DNA from: JAGXQV01 sp964451375
Lineage (GTDB): Bacteria; Pseudomonadota; Gammaproteobacteria; Burkholderiales; Sulfuricellaceae
DNA: 18,168 nt
NCBI GenBank assembly: GCA_964451375.1
Contig: CAYVIN010000081.1
Location: 1 to 18,168, forward strand
Direction: 5' to 3'
The translations under genes and the position numbers were made by a program. Below are positions 1-6,800 of the stretch, one piece after another. Positions within the stretch are counted from its first letter, which is position 1. The number at the start of each line of letters is the position of its first letter. Under the pieces are notes generated by a model. The model made no database searches and had not been told where the DNA came from. It was given only the letters and a program-made list of their open reading frames with translations.

Positions 1-1100
1 CAGATGCCGATAGCGACGCAGATGCTGACAGTGACGCAGATGCCGATAGCGATGCGGATGCCGATAGTGACCACGATTTGGATGGTCACGATAAATCCGG
101 TGCCAATCCCGGAAATGATAAGCCAGTAGGAGGTTCGCCGTGGGATGGTCACACCGGTGCATCGGGCAACGATAAGCCCTCCCATGATCAGGGGCCGATT
201 GTTGGTAAAGACGACGGCAAAACCAGCCCAATGGGTAATCAGACTGGGAAGGGTGGTGCATCGGGTATCGACAGCGCCGTGATCGGTAATGAGAAGACTG
301 GCGATCACAAGCCTGTTGATTCGACGCCGAAGGTTGATGACCACAAGACTGGGGATACACATTCGAAGGCTGATGATCATAAAGCTGCGGATACGTCGCC
401 GAAGGGTGATGACCACAAGACTGTGGATACCCATTCGAAGGCTGACGATCATAAAGCTGCGGATACGACGCCGAAGGGTGATGACCACAAGACTGGGGAT
501 ACACATTCGAAGGCTGATGATCACAAAGCTGCGGATACGACGCCGAAGGGTGATGACCACAAGACTGAGGATACCCATTCGAAGGGTGATGATCATAAAA
601 CTGCGGATGTATCGCCGAAAGATGATCACCACTCGAATGCGAAGGGTGTTGCGGATACCAGCGAAAAATCAACGTTTGGCGGTTCTGCCGATGATGATGG
701 ATCTGCTGTTTCGCAAGGTACTGTCAAGGATGACCAGCTTCACGGTAATGCCGGTGACAACGTCATTCACGGTGGTGCAGGAGATGATGTCTTCCACGGT
801 TCTGCTGGGCATGACATGCTGTACGGTGATGCCGGAAACGATCTGTTTGTGTTTGGTGAAGTATCCGGCTATACACAGGTGGATGGTGGCAAGGGTGGTA
901 ACTGGACGGATGTTATTGAAATTGATATTGGGCATGGGCCTTCTGCGGTGATGTCCGGCAGTTGGACGCTGGAAATCGACGGTCAGAAGATTGTTGATGG
1001 ACATGATCATGGTCAGATTGATGTGTCCGGCAAACACGGCACGATTACTACTGAACATGGTACGGTCGAGTTCGACAATATCGATAAGATCCAGTGGTGA
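1..1100 (+). CDS. RTX-type secreted repeat protein, 3' part (5' end outside window)
   Basis: The frame is open to the left edge (first whole codon at 3) and ends with TGA at 1098-1100, so 365 C-terminal residues are visible; a TTG at 78 is only an internal Leu codon. In order: DADSDA repeats (visible residues 1-23), a low-complexity Gly/Asn/Asp/Lys region, four 24-residue Lys/Asp/His repeats (about 110-205), four tandem RTX nonapeptides of the form HGxAGDDxx (about 247-282), then an 83-residue C-terminal region with GNWTDVIEI and a final FDNIDKIQW. RTX nonapeptides bind calcium outside the cell, and this kind of C-terminus is typical of type I (ABC transporter) secretion substrates. The function of the repeat region is unknown; a surface adhesin or matrix protein is a guess. 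No transporter gene is visible. A terminator follows, so it is probably not cotranscribed with the next gene. Confidence 0.85.
   Translation, partial: DADSDADADSDADADSDADADSDHDLDGHDKSGANPGNDKPVGGSPWDGHTGASGNDKPSHDQGPIVGKDDGKTSPMGNQTGKGGASGIDSAVIGNEKTGDHKPVDSTPKVDDHKTGDTHSKADDHKAADTSPKGDDHKTVDTHSKADDHKAADTTPKGDDHKTGDTHSKADDHKAADTTPKGDDHKTEDTHSKGDDHKTADVSPKDDHHSNAKGVADTSEKSTFGGSADDDGSAVSQGTVKDDQLHGNAGDNVIHGGAGDDVFHGSAGHDMLYGDAGNDLFVFGEVSGYTQVDGGKGGNWTDVIEIDIGHGPSAVMSGSWTLEIDGQKIVDGHDHGQIDVSGKHGTITTEHGTVEFDNIDKIQW
3..71 (+). repeat. 18-bp tandem repeat encoding DADSDA
   Basis: Units start at 3, 21, 39 and 57 (the last is incomplete at 71) and all read Asp-Ala-Asp-Ser-Asp-Ala. The units differ only at synonymous third positions (GCC/GCT, GAT/GAC, AGC/AGT, GCA/GCG). 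The array runs off the left edge, so the full copy number is unknown. Confidence 0.9.
330..617 (+). repeat. 72-bp tandem repeat, four copies (24 residues each)
   Basis: Units start at 330, 402, 474 and 546. Each encodes two related 12-residue halves of the form KxDDHKxxDTxS / KxDDHKxADTxP, giving eight half-units of 36 bp. A degenerate half-unit precedes (about 294-329) and a broken one follows (618 on). Copies are close to identical in DNA, with scattered changes such as GGG/GTG/GAG at one variable residue, which fits expansion by slippage or recombination. Confidence 0.9.
741..848 (+). repeat. Four RTX calcium-binding nonapeptides
   Basis: Four consecutive 27-bp units (741, 768, 795, 822) encode HGNAGDNVI, HGGAGDDVF, HGSAGHDML and YGDAGNDLF, followed by VFG. 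This matches the haemolysin-type GGxGxDxUx repeat that folds into a calcium-filled parallel beta-roll. Confidence 0.88.
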
Positions 1101-1127
1101 TTTAATTAGGTAGCGCTTGTTTGATGG

Positions 1128-1161
1128 GGCGGGGTTCCGGAATGGGATCCCGCCTTTTTTT
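1128..1161 (+). terminator. Rho-independent terminator after the RTX protein gene
   Basis: The 5' arm GGCGGGGTTCC (1128-1138) pairs with GGATCCCGCC (1145-1154) with one bulge, and seven T residues (1155-1161) follow directly. It lies 28 bp past the stop codon at 1100. Confidence 0.8.
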
Positions 1162-1240
1162 GTGGCGGGTGGGCCAATCCGGCGGTTCCGCTAGCGGGCC
1201 GGAAATAGGCCGGCAGGTATGTTTTATTTATAAATATGAT
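1162..1240 (+). promoter_or_regulatory. Leader region of the five-gene cluster; possible promoter
   Basis: This is the only stretch between the terminator and the first cluster gene, so a cluster promoter would be expected here or further upstream. A G+C-rich part with a small hairpin (GCCGG 1198-1202 / CCGGC 1210-1214) is followed by an abrupt A+T-rich part with TATAAATATGAT at 1229-1240, directly before the ATG. TATAAA or TATGAT could be a -10 box, but no -35 box stands at the right distance and there is no Shine-Dalgarno sequence. Low confidence. Confidence 0.2.
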
Positions 1241-3085
1241 ATGAATGCGAACCTTGAGAAATTCCTCAGTCCAGAGGGACGTTTGCCGAGCTTTCAGCCT
1301 ACAACGGCGGATAGTAATTTCCTCACGGAGTTGACGGGGCGGTTGCGGCGCAATGGTGGAATAACTGACTTCAATGCGGGTTTGATCGATAAGCTATTTT
1401 CCTTAACGACATTTCCTCAACGAGCCAAGCGAATTATTCTGGTGCTCTATGCGCCGGGTAAAAAACGCATTCTGGTCAGCCGGGAACAAAAATCCGGGAT
1501 ATTGAAGTTTTCAACGGTTTTCGAGCGACTGTTGGCTCATCCTCGGATAACGGATATGGCGGGGGAGAATTTTCAACTGCAAATGGATTTTGTTGTTGAA
1601 TCGCCTCAATCAGTCGATTTCTATTCGGTAGGCATGGCTCACCGTGGTGACCGGCATTTTGAAATTGGCTTGGAAGGGCTGATTTTTCGGGGGCCGGACG
1701 GGAAAGTGAATATTGTTCCTCCCGGTGATGGTTATGTGCGGTCGGTGATGTCGATGGGGCAACTACGCTCGTATCTCAACGATGCCCATGGAGAGAGTTA
1801 TCTGCGGCAATCGGAATTTTGGCGCTTTCAGTCGGCAAGTTATCTCTCTAGCGGTAGCACCTGGGTGCGGTTATTCAGGGGGTATCCTCTGGTAGGTTCT
1901 TTGACCAGAGAAAAAATCGAACATGCTGTTGATCTTGCGATAGGTCACATTCAGCATACCCAAGATGAAGAGGGAAAGTTTCTTTATTACTATGATTCTG
2001 CGCTGGATTCGCGACGCGATCACGAACACCCGAAACGCGATCCGGAAAAGAACCCCTTTTACAATATTCTCCGTCATGGAGGGGGCGGGCTGACTTGCGT
2101 CTATTATGAAAAATATACGCATCGTGGCAATACCTTTGAGAATGTTCGCCGCGCCATTGATTATTTTGTGACTCAAACCCGGTTTCAGGATTATGGCGGG
2201 CGTGAAGGTGCGTTTATCTATAGCGAGAAAAAGGCCAAATTGGGAGGCTCCGGGATTGCCCTGTATCTGATTTCCGATTATCAGCTTTTGTCCGGCGATA
2301 CCCGTTATCAGGAATGGGCAGATAAAATTGCCTGGCATTTGGTAAACCAGATTACTTCAAGCGGAGAATTCATTTATTACAATATCTACCTCGACCAGCC
2401 GGTCGGTGAGGAAGATAACCAGAAATATTTTTCATTTTATTATCCCGGCGAGGCGGTATGCGCCTTGGCAAAATATCTGCATATTGCGGATGAAGCGATT
2501 CGCCAGACCATTTTTTCAAAGTTGCGCAAGGCGCTGGAGTTCTTGATTGAAGTGCGTCCTTCTACCCGTGCCGATCAATATACCGCCGTGCCGTCGGATT
2601 CCTGGCTGATGATGGGGATTATGGAGTTGTGGGATTTTCCGGAGATGCACAATTCGCTTTATTCGGATTTCGTGTTTTCGGATGCCGCAAAGATGATCGA
2701 CCATATGTATAAAGTGGATGATGCGCCCTATCCCGATTATGCGGGCGCGTTTTACTATTCTTTTGGAGATTATCCCTATGCCGATGGCGCGCGCTGTGAG
2801 GGTTTGTTAGGCGCCTACGAGCTTGCCGTCAAAATGGGGGATGATGAAAAGGCCGGGGAAATCTGGCCCGCGCTTCGTCTGGCAGCTTGGGCGGTGATGC
2901 ATTTGGTCAATACTGAGGATGCCATTTATTTTGCGCGGAATCCCGCCATTGCGCTGGGGGGAATTCGTTTTAAATACACCCGCCAATGGTTTCGCATCGA
3001 TACTATTCAACACGTTGCGTCGTTCTACGCCAAAATGCTGCCACACTGGGTTCGGGTCGAATCCGCGAGTGTGAAAACAGGTTGA
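1241..3085 (+). CDS. (alpha/alpha)6-toroid protein with unknown N-terminal domain
   Basis: 614 residues from ATG 1241. An open frame continues upstream to about 1121 but passes through the terminator, so 1241 is preferred although no Shine-Dalgarno site precedes it. Residues 1 to about 200 form a mixed alpha/beta domain I do not recognise (segments GLEGLIFRGPDG and YVRSVMSMGQLRSYL). Residues about 225-605 show six helical-hairpin cores: GGGGLTCVYYEKY, GGSGIALYLISDY, YPGEAVCALAKYL, SDSWLMMGIMEL, ARCEGLLGAYELA and IQHVASFYAKML. Glycine-opened inner helices repeated six times are the pattern of (alpha/alpha)6 toroids such as glycoside hydrolases of the six-hairpin class, sugar epimerases and terpene-cyclase-like folds. 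A role on a sugar or polymer substrate is inferred; the reaction is unknown. No signal peptide or membrane segment is seen. First gene of the cluster, 14 bp before the protease gene. Confidence 0.75.
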   Translation: MNANLEKFLSPEGRLPSFQPTTADSNFLTELTGRLRRNGGITDFNAGLIDKLFSLTTFPQRAKRIILVLYAPGKKRILVSREQKSGILKFSTVFERLLAHPRITDMAGENFQLQMDFVVESPQSVDFYSVGMAHRGDRHFEIGLEGLIFRGPDGKVNIVPPGDGYVRSVMSMGQLRSYLNDAHGESYLRQSEFWRFQSASYLSSGSTWVRLFRGYPLVGSLTREKIEHAVDLAIGHIQHTQDEEGKFLYYYDSALDSRRDHEHPKRDPEKNPFYNILRHGGGGLTCVYYEKYTHRGNTFENVRRAIDYFVTQTRFQDYGGREGAFIYSEKKAKLGGSGIALYLISDYQLLSGDTRYQEWADKIAWHLVNQITSSGEFIYYNIYLDQPVGEEDNQKYFSFYYPGEAVCALAKYLHIADEAIRQTIFSKLRKALEFLIEVRPSTRADQYTAVPSDSWLMMGIMELWDFPEMHNSLYSDFVFSDAAKMIDHMYKVDDAPYPDYAGAFYYSFGDYPYADGARCEGLLGAYELAVKMGDDEKAGEIWPALRLAAWAVMHLVNTEDAIYFARNPAIALGGIRFKYTRQWFRIDTIQHVASFYAKMLPHWVRVESASVKTG

Positions 3086-3087
3086 TC

Positions 3088-3094
3088 AGGGAGG
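3088..3094 (+). promoter_or_regulatory. Ribosome binding site deciding the protease start
   Basis: AGGGAGG lies five bases before ATG 3100. It selects this start over longer upstream extensions of the same frame (open back to about 2986) and places a signal peptide at the N-terminus. It lies just after the TGA of the preceding gene (3083-3085), so the two genes are probably translated from one message. Confidence 0.7.
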
Positions 3095-3099
3095 ATGGG

Positions 3100-3807
3100 A
3101 TGGGCAATTGGTTTAGGTTGGTATTGCTGGTCATCTGTTTCAGCTATGTTTTGGCGGCTCGGGCGGAAGACGCATTGCCATTCGATGTCAATCTTGTGGT
3201 TCTTTCCAAACGCCCGGAAGCGCTTCAGAGAGCTACTCCCGAGCAACTCAAACGCGAAGTGGAAATTCTCAATACCTATTTTGTTGCGGCGAATGGCGAA
3301 CGGCCTGCGAAATTTCGCCTCAAGGGCTATTCCTATGCCCACGAACTGGGTGATTCATCCTGTCAAAATCTGCTGGCCATGGGGGATCGATCGGATGAAT
3401 ACGATCATGTTCGCTTCAAGGAATATTATGATGGATGCAGGGATAGCCGCGTAGTTGACCCTCGCGCCATCAATTTCTACGTCTATGATAGCTATCGTGC
3501 GGATAAAGGTTTTGCAGACAACACTTCGCACGGACATTATCACGGGGGGCGGCCTTTTATCGTGATTGATTGGGAACGGCTGGATCATCGTATTCAGAGT
3601 CCGGAAGAGCACGAAATGGGTCATGCTTTCGGGCTTGGGCATGTCTGTGAGGTGGGGGCCACACTCAAGACTTCGACCAATATCATGGCAAGTCACGATT
3701 GCGGCAAAGGATCGGGGGGGCGTCGCGATAAAGGTTTCGATGAACGTCAGATGGGAATTATCAAAGAGAAGGCTCGCAAGGTATGGATACGTTTCAACAA
3801 TCCATAA
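3100..3807 (+). CDS. Exported metzincin-type zinc metalloprotease
   Basis: 235 residues. The N-terminus (MGNWFRLVLLVICFSYVLA) is a hydrophobic signal peptide with a likely cleavage after ARA near residue 22, so the enzyme is probably periplasmic or secreted. Residues 171-181 read HEMGHAFGLGH, the full metzincin zinc site HExxHxxGxxH (H171, H175 and H181 bind zinc, E172 is the base), and NIM at 194-196 supplies the Met-turn. Two Cys residues (C183, and one in SHDCGKG) may form a disulfide. The family (matrixin/serralysin/archaemetzincin-like) cannot be fixed by eye. Its 3' end overlaps the next gene by 25 bp, which suggests translational coupling and a role in the same process, perhaps trimming or maturing a product outside the cytoplasm. 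It is the only cluster protein with a clear export signal. Confidence 0.85.
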   Translation: MGNWFRLVLLVICFSYVLAARAEDALPFDVNLVVLSKRPEALQRATPEQLKREVEILNTYFVAANGERPAKFRLKGYSYAHELGDSSCQNLLAMGDRSDEYDHVRFKEYYDGCRDSRVVDPRAINFYVYDSYRADKGFADNTSHGHYHGGRPFIVIDWERLDHRIQSPEEHEMGHAFGLGHVCEVGATLKTSTNIMASHDCGKGSGGRRDKGFDERQMGIIKEKARKVWIRFNNP

Positions 3808-6800
3808 CCGATCTCCGACAAGTTCAAAATTCGCAGCCGGAATTTCCCAGCGATAACCAGGAAGATATTTTTCAGGCCTCGCGGAATAGCTTGGCTCTGG
3901 CTAGGCAATGCTTTTCTTCCGGTGATATCGCTGCTGCACTGGAAGCGGCGGGAAAATCCGCGATTGTCCGGCGCAACTGGCGCGAACCCTATTGCTTGAT
4001 TGCCGAAATTTGTTTTGCGCAGGGTGATGGACGAGCTGGGGAGACTTATCTTCAGATTGCCGGCAATATCGTTCGGCCTGATCAGGCGGTGCTGAACGAA
4101 GCCTGCTATGACACTGACGGATTTGCGCAGTATTGCGAAAATATTCGCCGAACTACCGGGAATGTTGGAAATGGCATTCCTGTCTCAGATGACGTAATCA
4201 AACTTGCCGCCGGCGGTGATGTGCTGCTGGGGCGTCAAATGCCCGGTTGGGTGGAGCTTAACGGGACAAGCTGGCCGTTTCAGGGGATTGCGGCACGACT
4301 CGCAGCAGCCGATCTGGCGCTTGTTAATCTCGAAACATCGGTGAGCACCCTGGGTGATTTCCTCGACAAGGGGGGACGCCAACCCTATTACTACCATAAC
4401 CACCCGGAAATGCTCGACGTATTGGTTGATGCCGGGATACAAGTGGTATGTATGGCGAATAATCACGCGCTCGACTATGGGCGTGAGGCGCTTGTCCAGC
4501 AATGCGACATTCTTGATGCTTGCGGTTTCGTCGGTTTTGGCGCGGGGCGTAATGAAATTGAAGCCGCGACCCCACGGTATATCCAGGCTGGCGATTTGAT
4601 CATTGCCTTTATCGGCATTGAAACTGAGACCCGCTGTATGTGCGCCGCCGGCGATGTTCCGGGCATACATCATGCCGAAGCGAACGAGACGCTCCGCTCG
4701 GTTGCGGGTTCCTTGGCGTTGGCGCGCGCGTTTGCGGATATCGTCATTGTGTCGCCGCACTGGGGGGGGAACTGGCAGGAGAATCCGACCCCGGAATTTC
4801 AGACGTTGGCCAGAAGTTTGATTGACCTCGGCGCTGATGCGGTGCTGGGGCATTCAGCGCATGTCCTGCAGGGCGTGGAGTTGTATCGCGGCTGTCCTAT
4901 TGTTTACGACATGGGCACGTTGTTGTTTGACCGGGTTGCGCAGGGACGGATGCGTTATTCAGCGTTGTTCGAGTTGGAACTGAGCGCCGGGGGAGTGCGG
5001 CGACTCGGAATTGTTCCAGTAAAACTGACGAATGGGCAGGCAAATTTGGCCGAAGCTCAGGATGCCAACTACATTTGCGAATTGATCGTTGATCTTAGCA
5101 AAGCGCTTAATCCAGGCATCGAATTTTGCCGGGAAAACGAAAGTTTGTTTCTTGAGTGTCACCCGGAAAAACGCCCCCGCCGTAGTTTGACTGCGTCTTT
5201 GCCGCAACCACTGAGCAAGACTTCTACCCTGGAACGTGTACCGGAACAATACCGTCAACTAAAAAGCAATTTGATTTATGCGGAAATGCCGGCTTCCTGC
5301 GCCTGGCCGGTGCCGGTGCTGGTAAATCGAAATCTTGAGGTGCTGGGCGCACGTTTCGCGTCGCCAATTCGGACTGGGCGCGGTTTTGTTTGTGAGGTCT
5401 ATTTTCGCGCGGCATCCCCCGTCAGGCCAGGCCGGATCGAAGCGCGGATTGTCGGATTAAACAATGTAGGTCAGATTGCCTTCGAATACCTCCATCCCGT
5501 TTCGGAAGGCGTCCATCCCCCGGCTCGATGGAACAGGCACGACATCATCTGCGACCGGGTGTTTGTCCGTCCCGGAACGAATCTGGCGGATGGCGTCTAT
5601 GACGTGTATTGGCATTTGCGGGATTTGGAGAGCGGCGTCGATATGCCGGTGGAATCGGCGCAGGAACGGGTTGTCGCAGGGAAAGTGTTTGTCGGCAAAT
5701 TGACGGTAAGCCAGGACGCGCCACCTGGAGTGGCAGGGATAAGCGATCCGTTGAGAATTCCACATGTGCCGCCGGCTGCGCCGCGAATTTCCTGGGTGGA
5801 TTCTCCTTCACGTTACTGGGTTGATCACGCGCAGCCGTGGGTTGCCCATGCCTTGGGTGAACAGGGAATATCGTTTCGGGCTGACACTGTCAAGCTGGTT
5901 CGCAACAATCCCTGGGGGCTGGTGCTGAGCATCGAGACGGATCGGGGCCGGATATTCTTCAAGGCTCTCGGGCCGGCCAGCCGCCATGAGTTCCACCTCC
6001 TCGAAGGGCTGGCGGTACGATGGCCAGACCGGGTGCCTCAACCGTTGGCGACGCAAACCGAACTGGCCTGGATGCTGATGCCGGATTGCGGAGTGTCTTT
6101 TCTTCAGATTGCCGACAGAAATGAGCGCCAGAAACTGTGGCGAGTACTGTTACAGCATCTTGCCGAAATACAGATCGACTCGTGCCGCGAGGTGGCGCAC
6201 TGGCTTGATCTGGGCTTGCCTGACCGCCGTCTGGAATTGCTGCCAAGCTGGTTTGCGCAACTGCTCGACAATGAACAGGCGATTGCGCTTGATCAGCCAA
6301 ATGGCTTGCAGAGTGTGGAGCGGGATGCAGCACGAGAATTGCTGCCCCATTTCAAACGGTGTTGCCTTGCATTGGCAGCGCAGCCTTTGTCGGCGGGTTT
6401 ATGTCAGGGCGACCTTCATATGGGGAACATCCTCACCCGGAATTCCCAAGTTGTTTTGGCGGACTGGGGGGCTGCCAGCGTAACCCATCCATTTTCTGAC
6501 CTTCTGCTGATTTACGATTCCGGTTTGCAGGACAACAAACCGCTTGGCTGGTTTGACTGGCTTGACCAAGCCTATCTCCAGCCGTGGAGCGCTGCCACGG
6601 GAAAATCTGTGGAGGCTTTAAGAACGGAGCTGCATGGCGTGTTGTGGGTCGCCCATATCATTCGTGTGTTGGGTTGGGCCAAATACGACGACAAACAAGG
6701 GATGGTGGCGAAATGGATACGCTTGTGGCTGCAAAGAAAAACGCTTTTGACGAACAAACTGATGGTTGACTCAAGCGCCGTAATTGATTCGCCGATTCGC

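Noticed and set aside
289..951. 220-codon plus-strand open frame with Arg/Met-rich repeats
   Set aside because: It is the shifted frame of the 72-bp repeat. Repeat length is a multiple of three, so no stop arises in this frame; the RTX frame clearly holds the real protein.
1121..1240. N-terminal extension of the toroid protein from 1121
   Set aside because: It would begin before and run through the terminator stem and T-run (1128-1161), and gives low-complexity Gly/Ser sequence unlike a protein start.
4185..4853. 222-codon minus-strand open frame
   Set aside because: It lies wholly opposite the CapA-like domain with intact motifs; no ribosome binding site or recognisable domain.
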